Shown: one piece after another, positions 35,728 through 45,216 of the stretch
Layout: each line of letters begins with the position of its first letter
How positions within the stretch are numbered: position 1 is the first letter of the stretch
Source of the DNA: Bradyrhizobium sp. Ash2021
GTDB lineage: Bacteria; Pseudomonadota; Alphaproteobacteria; Rhizobiales; Xanthobacteraceae
Direction of reading: 5' to 3'
DNA length: 64,000 nucleotides
Assembly: GCF_031202265.1 (NCBI RefSeq)
Contig: NZ_CP100604.1
Span: forward strand, 1,178,001-1,242,000
Notes under the pieces: generated by a model
What the model was told of the DNA's origin: nothing
What the model saw: the letters and a program-made list of their open reading frames with translations, nothing else
Databases searched by the model: none
Position numbers and translations under genes: made by a program

Positions 35728-37550
35728 GGGAGATTCTTGGAAAGGCGAAAACCGTCCGGGAACTCCTCAAGGGAGTGAAGTACTCGATTGACTATTATCA
35801 ACGGGAATACAAATGGGGAGAGAAGCAGGCGGCCGAGCTGATCGACGACCTCACTGGGAAATTCTTGGAGGATTATCAGCCAAGTCATGCGCGCAAGCAG
35901 GTCTCGGAATACCCGCACTATTTTCTCGGCTCGATCATCATCAGCAAGAAAGACAGCGCGAGCTACATTGTTGACGGCCAGCAACGGCTTACGAGTCTGA
36001 CGCTGCTCCTGATCCTGCTTCGCAACCTGCAGGGCGGACGGCCAGACCAGGTCAATATTGATGAGCTCATCGTCTCGGAGAAGTTCGGCGAAAAATCATT
36101 CAACCTCGATGTCGATGAGCGCAATCCCTGCATGGAAGCGCTTTTCGAGGATACGGCATTCGATCCTTCCGACCGGTCAGAGTCGGTGCAGAACCTGTTT
36201 GCGCGGTATCGCGACATGGAAGCAGCTTGGCCGGAAGAGTTACGGGCGGATGCGCTTCCCTACTTTATCGATTGGATGTTGGAAAATGTGCATCTCGTAG
36301 AAATCACAGCCTATTCGGACGATGACGCATACACGATCTTCGAGACCATGAATGACCGCGGGCTCTCGCTGAGCCCAACGGACATGCTCAAAGGTTACCT
36401 GCTCGCTAACATCGATGAGCGTAAGCGGCTGTCCGCGAACCATCGGTGGCGAGAACGCATCATGGAGCTCAACGAAGCAGGGAAAGAGGTCGAAGCCGAT
36501 TGTTTCAAAGCTTGGCTGCGAAGCCAATATGCTACAAAAATTCGCGAACGCAAGAAGGGAGCGAAGCCCGAAGATTTCGACCGAATCGGCACCGAGTTCC
36601 ATCGCTGGCTGCGCGATGCCAGTGCGTCGGTAGGCCTCACAGGTTCGGATGATTTCTTCCGGTTCATCGACCGCGATTTTGATTTTTACGCTAAGCAGTA
36701 TCTGCGCCTTATGGAGGCCTCTCGCCGTCGAGTGGAGGGGCTTGAACTCGTCCAGTACAATGCGCAGCACGGCTTCACGCTGCAGTACATGCTGATTCTC
36801 GCGCCGCTGAAGCCGGATGACGATCCGCATGTAGTGGATGCGAAGATCAGGATTGTTGCGCGTTTCGTTGAGGTGCTCCTTGCCTGGCGTCTTTGGAATT
36901 TCCGCAGCATCGCATACTCCACGATGCAATACGCAATGTTCTTGGTCATGCGCGATATTCGAGGCCTTGATGCGGGGCCCCTTGCGGCGCGATTGCATGA
37001 GCAGCTGCTCAAGGAAACCGAGACTTTCGCGAGCAACGACCGGCTTCGCGTACACCAGCAGAACCGCTATGCCATCCACCGGCTTCTCGCGCGGCTTACC
37101 GACTACGTTGAGACGCAGTCAGGTCAAAGCTCTCGATATGCAGAATACATCGGCGAAGGCGGGGCTCGTTACGAGGTGGAGCATATTTGGGCCGACCATC
37201 CGGAACGCCATGCTGACGAATTTAACCACCCGTCGGACTTTGCGGAGCACCGTAACCGTATCGGAGGCCTTCTACTCTTGCCCAAGTCTTTTAATGCGAG
37301 CTATGGCGACCTGCCGTATGACGAGAAGCTGAAGCACTACCGCACCCAAAACCTGCTGGCCCACTCGCTGCATGCAGACTGCTACTCACATAATCCCGGC
37401 TTTCTACGATTCGTAAACGATTCCAAGCTGCCGTTCAAAGCGCGCGAAACCTTCAAGACGGCCGATATTGAAGAACGCGGGCAGCTTTACCGAATGCTGG
37501 CAGAGCAAGTCTGGGACCCTGAAGCGTTGCTGCGTGAGGTGCCGCAATGA
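35724..37550 (+). CDS. DUF262-DUF1524 (GmrSD-like) HNH protein
   Basis: A 608-residue protein. Residues about 10-230 are DUF262, a ParB/Srx-like nucleotide-hydrolysing domain with YQREYKW (25-31) and DGQQRLTSL (84-92). The C-terminal DUF1524 has the HNH-type nuclease pattern YEVEHIWADHP (His487) and HRNRIGGLLLLPKSFNAS about 25 residues later. This is the architecture of GmrSD/BrxU type IV enzymes that cut modified phage DNA. It is translationally coupled to both hsdS and hsdR (ATGA overlaps), so it belongs to the restriction operon. Confidence 0.9.
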   Translation: MREILGKAKTVRELLKGVKYSIDYYQREYKWGEKQAAELIDDLTGKFLEDYQPSHARKQVSEYPHYFLGSIIISKKDSASYIVDGQQRLTSLTLLLILLRNLQGGRPDQVNIDELIVSEKFGEKSFNLDVDERNPCMEALFEDTAFDPSDRSESVQNLFARYRDMEAAWPEELRADALPYFIDWMLENVHLVEITAYSDDDAYTIFETMNDRGLSLSPTDMLKGYLLANIDERKRLSANHRWRERIMELNEAGKEVEADCFKAWLRSQYATKIRERKKGAKPEDFDRIGTEFHRWLRDASASVGLTGSDDFFRFIDRDFDFYAKQYLRLMEASRRRVEGLELVQYNAQHGFTLQYMLILAPLKPDDDPHVVDAKIRIVARFVEVLLAWRLWNFRSIAYSTMQYAMFLVMRDIRGLDAGPLAARLHEQLLKETETFASNDRLRVHQQNRYAIHRLLARLTDYVETQSGQSSRYAEYIGEGGARYEVEHIWADHPERHADEFNHPSDFAEHRNRIGGLLLLPKSFNASYGDLPYDEKLKHYRTQNLLAHSLHADCYSHNPGFLRFVNDSKLPFKARETFKTADIEERGQLYRMLAEQVWDPEALLREVPQ

Positions 37551-40500
37551 ACGATCAAACTGTTCCACGAAGCGCCTCATCGATACACAAGGAAATCGTA
37601 CTCGAAGAGCACCTAGTCGGGCAGCTGATATCAAAGCACGGCTACGTTTTGCGCGGGCCGGACAATTACGATCGCGCCAGTGCTCTCGACCGAGAATTGC
37701 TGATCCGCTTCTTGAAGGGAACGCAACCCGAAGAATGGGCGAAGCTGGAGGCGCATTACTCGGGCTCAGCGGAGGCTGAGCTTTTCAAAAATCTTGAGAA
37801 AGCGCTGAAATCGCGATCGACGCTCGATGTGCTGCGGGCCGGGATCAAAATGATCCCCGGGATCAGGTTTATTCTTTGCTACTTCAAGCCGGCCAGCGCG
37901 CTTGAGCCGAAACGCGTGCAGGAATACGAAGCGAACATACTGTCAGTTATCCGGCAGGTCGGGTACAGCCTCAAGTCCGAGAACGCGATAGACACGGTGC
38001 TGTTTGTGAACGGTATCCCCGTCGTTACGCTGGAAATCAAGAATCTCTTGACGGGCTCGACGTTCAGGCATGCCGAGCGGCAGTACCGCGCGGACCGCTC
38101 GCCTGCAGGCGAGCCGCTCCTTACCTTCAAACGCGGGGCGCTCGTCCACTTCGCGCTGGACGAAGACAACGTCTCGATGACCACCCGGCTTTCAAACGGC
38201 AAGACGCGCTTCCTGCCATTCAACCGCGGGCGCGCAGGCGGTGCCGGCAACGAGGATATCGAGGACGAGTTCCGGGTTGCCTATCTTTACCAAGATGGCG
38301 GTTGGGGAAAAGCGGTTTTCTCGCGGGACGTGCTGCTCGACGTAATCGGACGCTTTATGCACCTGGAGAGCAGCGAGCGGGAAGAGACAATGATCTTTCC
38401 GCGGTTTCAGCAGTTAGACGCCGTGCGCAGAATAATAGCGCATGCGCGCTCCCGTGGTGCGGGTCAGAACTATCTCATTCAGCATTCGGCAGGATCGGGC
38501 AAATCGAACACGATAGGTTGGGTTGCCCATCAAGCGATCAATCTGCACGACGAAGCTGATCAGCCGATATTCAATACGGCGATCATTGTCACCGACCGCA
38601 TTGTGCTTGACCGTCAGCTGCAAAGTACGGTCTCGCAGTTCGAGCAGACACAGGGCGTGGTCAAAAAGATCGACGGTACGTCGCGCCAACTGAAGGACGC
38701 TATTGCCAAAGGCGCGCGCATCATAGTCACGACGATTCAGAAGTTCTCGACCGAGCACCTCAAGGAGATTTCGGGGCAGGGAAAGCGAAAATTCGCGGTA
38801 ATCGTTGATGAAGCTCATGGAAGCCAGTCCGGTAAGTCTGCCCAGGCGATGACCGAGGCCCTTACCCGCGAGGCTTCATCAAGTGACGACATCGAAGATT
38901 TGATCGCAGAATATCAGAAGCAGCGCGGGCCTCAGCCCAACATCAGTTTTCTCGCTTTCACAGCAACGCCACGGAACGTGACGCTGGAGCGGTTCGGGAT
39001 AAAGGGAGCCGATGGACTCCCACACCCATTTCACCTCTATTCCATGCGCCAAGCCATCGAGGAAGGCTTCATCCTCGACGTGCTGCAGAACTACATGACC
39101 TACAAAGCCTACTACCAGCTAGAGAAGGCCATTGAGGACGATCCCGAACTCAGTGGGCGGAGGGGGCAGCGCAGCGTCGCGCGCTTCGCATCGCTGCATC
39201 CAACCGCCATCGGCCAGAAGGTCGAGATTATCATCGAACATTTCCGCCGCCATGTGATGAGTGAAATAGGCGGGCAAGCGAAGGCGATGATAGTCACGCA
39301 GAGCCGCGAACATGCTCTCCGCTATTTCTTCGGCGTTCGCGACTACTTCAAAGCCAAAGGATACGCGGATCTTAAAGCTCTCGTGGCATTTTCGGGCGAG
39401 CTTAATCTGGACGGACAAACATATACCGAAGCTGAGCTGAATGGCTTCTCTGAAACCGAGTTACCTAGCCGCCTTGACGGGTTCAGGCCTGACGGCACGC
39501 CGTATCCGGATCAGTACCAGATTCTTATCGTCGCCGAGAAATACCAGACAGGTTTTGACCAACCGAAGCTCTGTGCGATGTATGTCGATCGGAAGCTCGC
39601 GGGTTTGCAGGCTGTACAGACCCTCTCCCGGCTGAACCGCACAAAAGCAGGGAAGGAGCAAACCTACATTCTTGACTTCCAGAATACGGTTGAAGACGTG
39701 CAAGCCGCTTTCCGGCCCTACTATGAGGTAACGAGCCTGGAGGCGATGTCCGATCCCAACCAAATCTACGAGTTGGAAGGCCGCCTCTTCAAGTTCGGAT
39801 TTCTCAACCGTGCCGAGATCGAGAGATTCTCGCAGACCTTTTACAAAGGGCCACTCGATGGAGCAGACCGCGCTCGCCTCGAAGGCCTGGTAAGGCATGC
39901 CGTCGCCCGATTTGAAGCCGAGGATGATGAAGGCAGACAGGAAGAATTTCGTCAGCTCCTTCGAAGCTACATGCGCTTCTACAGCTTTGTCGCGCAAGTG
40001 ATACGCCTTGAGGACACGGGCCTTGAGAAGCTGTATTCCTACGCCTCTTGGCTTGCCCGATTGCTTCCGAACCGCCAGCTGCCGCCAGAGATTGAGATAA
40101 CCGAGGATATGCTTCGTCTTCAGGCCTTCAAAGTTGTTCAGAAGGAGGAAGGCAGCGCGTCTCTTTCCGCCGGCGAGGCCGATCCGCTTCAGGCCATCAA
40201 AGAGTTCGGTGCGAAACCGTATACTGAGGATGAGAAGAAAGAACTTTCCGAGATCGTAAAGACCTTCAACGATCGTCACGGAACAGAGTTCACGGAAGCC
40301 GACATGGTTCGCTTTGAGCAGGTAAACCGTGAGGTGCTCAACGACGACATGACTGAAATGCTCCGAAACAATCCTCCCGACGTTGTCTATGCCGTCTTCC
40401 GGGATGCGTTTTTCCAAGGCGCAATCCGCATGTTTCAGCGTGACAACGAAATGCGCAATATCGTGCTGACGGATGCGAAAGCCCGCGAACAGGCGACACG

Positions 40501-40561
40501 GCACTTCTTCAACCGAGCGCTTCGCGAATCCCATGGTTCCAGACCGCAGGATAGGGCTTAA
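37547..40561 (+). CDS. hsdR: Type I restriction endonuclease subunit HsdR
   Basis: A 1004-residue motor/nuclease subunit that translocates unmodified DNA and cuts it. The N-terminal nuclease has D149 and the E163-x-K165 pair within VVTLEIKN (PD-(D/E)xK). Helicase motif I is HSAGSGKSNTIGW (Lys319) and motif II VDEAHGSQ (421-424); FTATPRN and QTLSRLNRT are motifs III and VI. The length is normal, nothing is missing. It starts in a 4-bp overlap with the DUF262 gene; its TAA shares one base with the next ATG. Confidence 0.95.
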   Translation: MNDQTVPRSASSIHKEIVLEEHLVGQLISKHGYVLRGPDNYDRASALDRELLIRFLKGTQPEEWAKLEAHYSGSAEAELFKNLEKALKSRSTLDVLRAGIKMIPGIRFILCYFKPASALEPKRVQEYEANILSVIRQVGYSLKSENAIDTVLFVNGIPVVTLEIKNLLTGSTFRHAERQYRADRSPAGEPLLTFKRGALVHFALDEDNVSMTTRLSNGKTRFLPFNRGRAGGAGNEDIEDEFRVAYLYQDGGWGKAVFSRDVLLDVIGRFMHLESSEREETMIFPRFQQLDAVRRIIAHARSRGAGQNYLIQHSAGSGKSNTIGWVAHQAINLHDEADQPIFNTAIIVTDRIVLDRQLQSTVSQFEQTQGVVKKIDGTSRQLKDAIAKGARIIVTTIQKFSTEHLKEISGQGKRKFAVIVDEAHGSQSGKSAQAMTEALTREASSSDDIEDLIAEYQKQRGPQPNISFLAFTATPRNVTLERFGIKGADGLPHPFHLYSMRQAIEEGFILDVLQNYMTYKAYYQLEKAIEDDPELSGRRGQRSVARFASLHPTAIGQKVEIIIEHFRRHVMSEIGGQAKAMIVTQSREHALRYFFGVRDYFKAKGYADLKALVAFSGELNLDGQTYTEAELNGFSETELPSRLDGFRPDGTPYPDQYQILIVAEKYQTGFDQPKLCAMYVDRKLAGLQAVQTLSRLNRTKAGKEQTYILDFQNTVEDVQAAFRPYYEVTSLEAMSDPNQIYELEGRLFKFGFLNRAEIERFSQTFYKGPLDGADRARLEGLVRHAVARFEAEDDEGRQEEFRQLLRSYMRFYSFVAQVIRLEDTGLEKLYSYASWLARLLPNRQLPPEIEITEDMLRLQAFKVVQKEEGSASLSAGEADPLQAIKEFGAKPYTEDEKKELSEIVKTFNDRHGTEFTEADMVRFEQVNREVLNDDMTEMLRNNPPDVVYAVFRDAFFQGAIRMFQRDNEMRNIVLTDAKAREQATRHFFNRALRESHGSRPQDRA

Positions 40562-42834
40562 TGACGCAAGGAGTTGATAAAGAAAGACTACAGCGGGAAC
40601 TCGACGTTTTGCGTCGGGATGCCCGCCATCTTTCATCCCAGGAAATTGCCGGGCACGCATGCAAGGCAAATCTGGAAATCAGCGACGCCCTCCGGCTTAT
40701 CAGCGAATATTCGCGAATTCGGTCTAAGGCGCCTTCTGGCTCGTTGCCTGACGCTATTGCCGATTTCGTATCCTCACTTTGCATTCAGTCACGCTGCGAG
40801 CGCGTGCTGGAATACACCGCCGGCGACACGCTGCTCACAGTGCGGTTTCTTCATAGCCATCCCGAGGCCCATCTCACGTATGTCGCGCGCAACGCGGATT
40901 TCGCGGCAGCTCTGCGACTCCTTCTTGCAGGGAAGACCGCTTTCATTTCTGCGGATATCGCAAGCGTTGTCGGGAGTGCTAAATGCGACGCAATCATTTG
41001 CGCGCCGCCGATCGGCTATCGGCCTCCCGGCGAGGACGGTGATGGATTCGGCAGCGATGTTGTCCGCGCGCTGGCGCCTCTGTTGGCGACGAACGGCATT
41101 CTTTGCTGGGTGACAGGCCGGGGCGTTCTCTTCAATCGCGCCTCCGCCAAGACTTTCGCTTCCCTCGCTGAGGTCGGATTACACGTATCGGCAATCATTG
41201 ATCTGGCGCCCGGAGCATTGGCAGGCACTGCCATCGAAGGTGCGCTCGTCGCGTTTCAGCGCAAGGACGACCTGCCGAAATTCGTCGGCATCCTCCGGGA
41301 CACCGAAAGCGCTGAGCTCCTGGCTTCGGCGCTTGTGGCCGGCCCATCCAAGAAGAGCGGCCCCGGATGGATGTGGCTTGACGCGAAGGACGAGCGAACT
41401 TTCGCTGACATTGAGCACGGCGAGCTGATCAAGAAGCTCACACCCAAGGGACGGCATAAGAAAGAGTCGCTGCGCTCACTTCTAGCGCATGACCGGATTG
41501 AGCGCGCAGACAAGCCTCTCCCGGAGAACGACCAGACAACGGCTTTTCTTTTTGTTCCAGAATACGCCGGCAGCCGCGTCACCGCCGACCTGCAGGAGCA
41601 GACGGTGAAGCCGACCGCGGTGTATCGCCTTGCAATCGATACCGCGCGGGCTAATCCACGTTTCTTGGCGCAGTTGCTCAATAGTCCGTTTGGCAGAGAG
41701 TTGCGCGATGCGGCGGCAAGTGGTTCTACCATACAACGCGTTCAGGTACCCGGTTTGCTTTCACTGGAACTACCGATCCCGGCAATTGCGACACAGGAAC
41801 GAATTGCGCGCATCAACAGCGATATCGCGCTGCTGCAGGCAGAGTTCCGCGATATGCAGACGGCTCTCGAACACGACTGGACGGCACTTGCGGACGCTGC
41901 AGATAAGATCGATGCCCTGAAAGGAGTACTCAATATCGAGCGGCAGATTGCGGATTGGTGGCGCGAATTGCCATACCCAATCGCAACCATTTATCGCCGC
42001 TACCAGGTTTCCATCGAGCCGAAAGAGCGCCTGGAAACTCTGCTGCACTTCTTCGAGATGTGCGCGGTTTACCTCGCGGCGGTTGGCGCAAGCCACGTGA
42101 AAGCCATGCGACAGGATTGGCAGGAAGTAATGGCGGGGTGGCTTCATCCCACTGGCTCTGCCGGGATTGAGCGTGCCGATTTCGGCTTCTGGATTGGTCT
42201 CGCTGGAGCAAGCCTAAAGGATGTAAGCCGCATCACCAGCGACAAGGATTTGCGTGCGGTTGCGACTGACGTGGCAGGTGCCGAGCTTGTCGAGTCGGCA
42301 AGCTCCATCGGAGCACTTGGTAAGTCGACCACCATTCTGGACGTCGCTAGACGCTACCGCAACTCCTGGAAAGGCCATGGCGGTCATATGAAGGCCAGCG
42401 ATGCGGCCCGCCTGGATAATGAACTGCAGCAGCAGATTCGCGATTTTTACGAGGCGACGGCCTCCACGCTTCGCCGGCTTCAGCTCGTGCGACCGGGGAT
42501 GGCCGAGGTGCTTGACTCCGGCATGAGGTACAAGATTGAAAAACTATCTGGCAGTGATCCCACCTTCGTGACGGAGATCGTCGAGTTGGTCAGGCCCACA
42601 AAGTCCAACACTCTGGCTTTCTGGATGGACGGGGCACGCACGATGTGCCGCGCGATGCCTTTCTTTCGTCTCGGGGCACCACAGCAGCCTCAGGAGACTA
42701 GCTTCTACGTGTTCAATCGCGTGGAAAAAGACGGCTTCCGTTGGATTTCCTTCCAAGAGGCACGCGAACAGGAGTTCGTCGCTCCCGACGATGAGCTGCT
42801 GAGCATCATTGCGCTCAGACGAGGCCCAGTCTGA
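40561..42834 (+). CDS. Degenerate N6-methyltransferase / S-like / HEPN-motif fusion protein
   Basis: A 757-residue protein coupled to hsdR (TAATG). Residues about 1-240 are an HsdM-type methyltransferase fold with ruined motifs: motif I reads VLEYTAGDTLLTV and motif IV CDAIICAPPIGY (148-150 APP instead of NPP), so methylation is unlikely. A middle part ends with PIPAIATQERIARINSDIAL (about 405-424), the form seen at the end of specificity domains. From about 465 the protein is helical and contains RRYRNSWKGHGG, R600-N601-x4-H606. An Arg followed by a polar residue and His five or six later is the catalytic signature of HEPN RNases (PrrC, RloC, Cas13). I infer a methylation- or DNA-sensing abortive-infection RNase. 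I do not know a named family of this architecture. Confidence 0.75.
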   Translation: MTQGVDKERLQRELDVLRRDARHLSSQEIAGHACKANLEISDALRLISEYSRIRSKAPSGSLPDAIADFVSSLCIQSRCERVLEYTAGDTLLTVRFLHSHPEAHLTYVARNADFAAALRLLLAGKTAFISADIASVVGSAKCDAIICAPPIGYRPPGEDGDGFGSDVVRALAPLLATNGILCWVTGRGVLFNRASAKTFASLAEVGLHVSAIIDLAPGALAGTAIEGALVAFQRKDDLPKFVGILRDTESAELLASALVAGPSKKSGPGWMWLDAKDERTFADIEHGELIKKLTPKGRHKKESLRSLLAHDRIERADKPLPENDQTTAFLFVPEYAGSRVTADLQEQTVKPTAVYRLAIDTARANPRFLAQLLNSPFGRELRDAAASGSTIQRVQVPGLLSLELPIPAIATQERIARINSDIALLQAEFRDMQTALEHDWTALADAADKIDALKGVLNIERQIADWWRELPYPIATIYRRYQVSIEPKERLETLLHFFEMCAVYLAAVGASHVKAMRQDWQEVMAGWLHPTGSAGIERADFGFWIGLAGASLKDVSRITSDKDLRAVATDVAGAELVESASSIGALGKSTTILDVARRYRNSWKGHGGHMKASDAARLDNELQQQIRDFYEATASTLRRLQLVRPGMAEVLDSGMRYKIEKLSGSDPTFVTEIVELVRPTKSNTLAFWMDGARTMCRAMPFFRLGAPQQPQETSFYVFNRVEKDGFRWISFQEAREQEFVAPDDELLSIIALRRGPV

Positions 42835-42864
42835 TCACACCGAAGGTATTGCAAAGGTTTTCTT

Positions 42865-43293
42865 TTGGCCGCCACGAAAATCGCTTCTGACAAAATCGCC
42901 GCCTACCGTAACACCAAATACCGCGTCGGCACTGGGTCAGACGCCTTTACCCTCGGCATCGATGTCAAGTCCGACCCCCTCCGGCGGCTTTATAAGATGA
43001 GCGGACAAACCTGCGGCCTCTTCATCACCGCGTTCAATCCGTTTGGGCAGGTTCAAAGCGCTGAGGTTAACAAGGCCGCGCATTCGCGATTGCGAGATTG
43101 TCTCCGAGCCTTGGGTCCCTATGTCATTGAGGGGGCCGGCGCTGATCCGAGCGGGGCGTGGCCTGAAGAGATAAGCTTCTTCGCACTAGGGATCGACAAC
43201 GCTGCAGCTCGCCAGTTGGGCAGTCGCTTTCATCAGGATGCCGTGGTCTGGGCGGGCCCAGATGCCGTTCCGCGGTTACTATTACTTCGATGA
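42865..43293 (+). CDS. DUF3293 domain-containing protein
   Basis: A 142-residue protein from TTG 42865 (AAAGG upstream). FITAFNPFGQ, LRALGPYVIEGAGADP, SFFALGIDNAAARQLG and AVVWAGPDAVPRLLLLR follow the DUF3293 pattern. The function is unknown. It lies 30 bases after the restriction operon and could be its last gene, or independent. Confidence 0.8.
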   Translation: MAATKIASDKIAAYRNTKYRVGTGSDAFTLGIDVKSDPLRRLYKMSGQTCGLFITAFNPFGQVQSAEVNKAAHSRLRDCLRALGPYVIEGAGADPSGAWPEEISFFALGIDNAAARQLGSRFHQDAVVWAGPDAVPRLLLLR

Positions 43294-43584
43294 TGGCGAA
43301 GCCGCCTTCGAGCAAGACAGGTTGTCGCGCGACAGTCATCTCGACAAGGTGCCGGGCTTAGTAGAGTTGCACCTTCTCAAGGGCTCCGGAACTGAGGATT
43401 ACACGCTCTATGCTTTACGCACGGTGTGGAAGAACCGTGCCACCTTTGAAGCATGGACCAATCAGAGGCGTTCCGCGCCGCGCACCATAAGGCCGGCGAT
43501 AACAAGCCGCTCTATCTTGGGCACCGGCAATTCGAGGGGTTCGAGACTATTCAGACGGTGGGAAGCAAAGCTGCGGTGACGTGA
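43280..43584 (+). pseudogene. Antibiotic-biosynthesis-monooxygenase-like protein, truncated and frameshifted
   Basis: The remnant reads DSHLDKVPGLVELHLLKG, then LYALRTVWKNRATFEAWT, then, after a one-base shift near 43463, SEAFRAAHHKAGDNKPLYLG and EGFETIQTV to TGA 43582-43584. This is the heme-degrading/ABM ferredoxin-like fold. The first about 25 residues are missing, replaced by the end of the DUF3293 gene, so a deletion joined the two. Confidence 0.7.
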
Positions 43585-43690
43585 CGTTCGAGTTGCGACA
43601 TAGTTCAGTTTATTTGGCAATGATGTCTGCTTTTCTCGCAGAAGCAGACATGAGACGCCGCGGTGGCCATGTCCGCTTTGTGCCTGCCGG

Positions 43691-44904
43691 CTCAACCGGT
43701 CGACGCAACACAGGCGTTAAATCTCTCTGCTGGTGTTTCAAATTGCAAGGTCTCACGTGGTCGTTCATTTAGCTGACGAGCTACTTTGTTCAGATGGGCT
43801 TGCGAATGCATCGACAAGTCGGTGCCCTTAGGAAAGTACTGTCTCAGCAGGCCATTGGTATTCTCATTCGACCCGCGTTGCCACGGGCTTTGCGGATCGC
43901 AAAAATAGACGTCGATTTTGGTCGCCAACGTAAAGCGACGATGATCCGTAAGTTCCTTGCCCCGGTCCCAGGTCAGGGATTTATATAGCTCCTTTGGTAG
44001 CTTCTTCGCCTGCTTGATGAGCGCGGTGACAACCGTCCGGGTGTCCTTGCCTGCCACCTTGGCCAACATCACGTAACGGGTATGACGCTCGACCAAGGTC
44101 GCGATGTAGGTGTTGTTCGGCCCGGACAGGAGATCGCCCTCCCAATGACCAGGCACCGCCCGATCTTCAACCGCCGCCGGTCGCTGACGGATTGAGACGA
44201 TATCCTTGATATGCCCCCGTTTATCGCCATTCGGGTCAACCGGCCTGGAGCGACGCATCGAGCGCTTCGATCGAAGATGGCTAAGCAGCTCTTTCTTCAG
44301 CACGCCGCGCGCTTGGACAAACAGGCTGCGATAGATGGTCTCGTGTGACACCTGATTACACTCGTCTTCAGGGTGCGTTCTCTTCAGCCAACCGGCTATC
44401 TGCTCGGGGGACCAATCCAATCTGAGCTTCCCTGCCACCGCCTGCCGCAGCCGCGGATTGGTCGCTAACTTACAACATTTTGGACGACGAGATCGCGCCC
44501 AGGCATTCTCGTCCGCAAGTGTCGCTCGGTAGCGATCATAGCCGCCATTGCGACTCATTTCCCGGCTCACCGTCGAGGGTGAGCGGCCAAGCCGTTTGGC
44601 GATCGACCGTGCCGATTGATGTGCCGTAACGCCTCTGGAAATCTCCTCGCGTTCCGCGAGCGTCAACGCCAGCCTGGAGCGACGCCGCTCCGCAGGACGA
44701 ATCCCACCATGCGGAGCTACCAAAAAATAGATCGACGATGACTGCTTACCAAAAGCTCGTCCAATCGCCTTCAGCGACTCCCCACGCTTCCAGCGATCCC
44801 ATAACTCCGTCTTCTCTGCCGCAGTAAAACCTCTATGAAATCTCCGTTCCATCCCACACTCCATCTTTTCCCTCTAAGATAAAGTGTTGCGGCGACCGGT
44901 TGAG
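43691..44904 (-). mobile_element. IS30-family insertion sequence, about 1.2 kb
   Basis: Terminal inverted repeats of 21 bp with one mismatch: left 43691-43711 (CTCAACCGGTCGACGCAACAC) and right 44884-44904. The transposase stop codon lies inside the left repeat. No target duplication could be read from the flanks (CGG on the left, ACC on the right). Confidence 0.85.
43692..44864 (-). CDS. IS30-family transposase
   Basis: A 390-residue transposase. An N-terminal helix-turn-helix (residues about 10-50) and a second one with RSIAKRLGRSPSTVSREMSR precede the DDE core: GHWEGDLLSG (Asp), LTWDRGKEL (Asp) and PWQRGSNENTNGLLRQYFP (Glu). Complete by eye. Confidence 0.95.
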   Translation of the reverse strand: MECGMERRFHRGFTAAEKTELWDRWKRGESLKAIGRAFGKQSSSIYFLVAPHGGIRPAERRRSRLALTLAEREEISRGVTAHQSARSIAKRLGRSPSTVSREMSRNGGYDRYRATLADENAWARSRRPKCCKLATNPRLRQAVAGKLRLDWSPEQIAGWLKRTHPEDECNQVSHETIYRSLFVQARGVLKKELLSHLRSKRSMRRSRPVDPNGDKRGHIKDIVSIRQRPAAVEDRAVPGHWEGDLLSGPNNTYIATLVERHTRYVMLAKVAGKDTRTVVTALIKQAKKLPKELYKSLTWDRGKELTDHRRFTLATKIDVYFCDPQSPWQRGSNENTNGLLRQYFPKGTDLSMHSQAHLNKVARQLNERPRETLQFETPAERFNACVASTG

Positions 44905-45216
44905 ACCACCGCCCAATAAGCGACATCGCAGTCTCCAACTCAATAATCTCGCTAGGGTGCCTTGCCCCTCACTAAACTGCAGCATGAGGTGCGTGGCAAA
45001 ATTGTAAGCGGCATCCGCATGACCAAACATTGGCACAGCTTAGCGCGATTACCGCAAGTGTCCTGCTGATCCTCGAAGCCGCTCCGGACGCAGCACCTCC
45101 ACGACCGGCGGCGCCTCATCAGGCCGAGTGTCGGCTGCCATCGTGCTCCATTTGAGCACCATTGTTCGTGCTGTCTGTCCTTCGGTTTCAGCAACTTCCT
45201 TTCGGGGACAGTGCTC
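44905..45216. other. Intergenic region, nothing recognised
   Basis: About 310 bases between the IS30 element and the CoA-transferase end. Overlapping open frames exist on the minus strand but none has recognisable protein character. Confidence 0.4.

Noticed and set aside
43691..44904. A target duplication for the IS30 element
   Set aside because: The three bases on either side (CGG and ACC) do not match, so none can be claimed.
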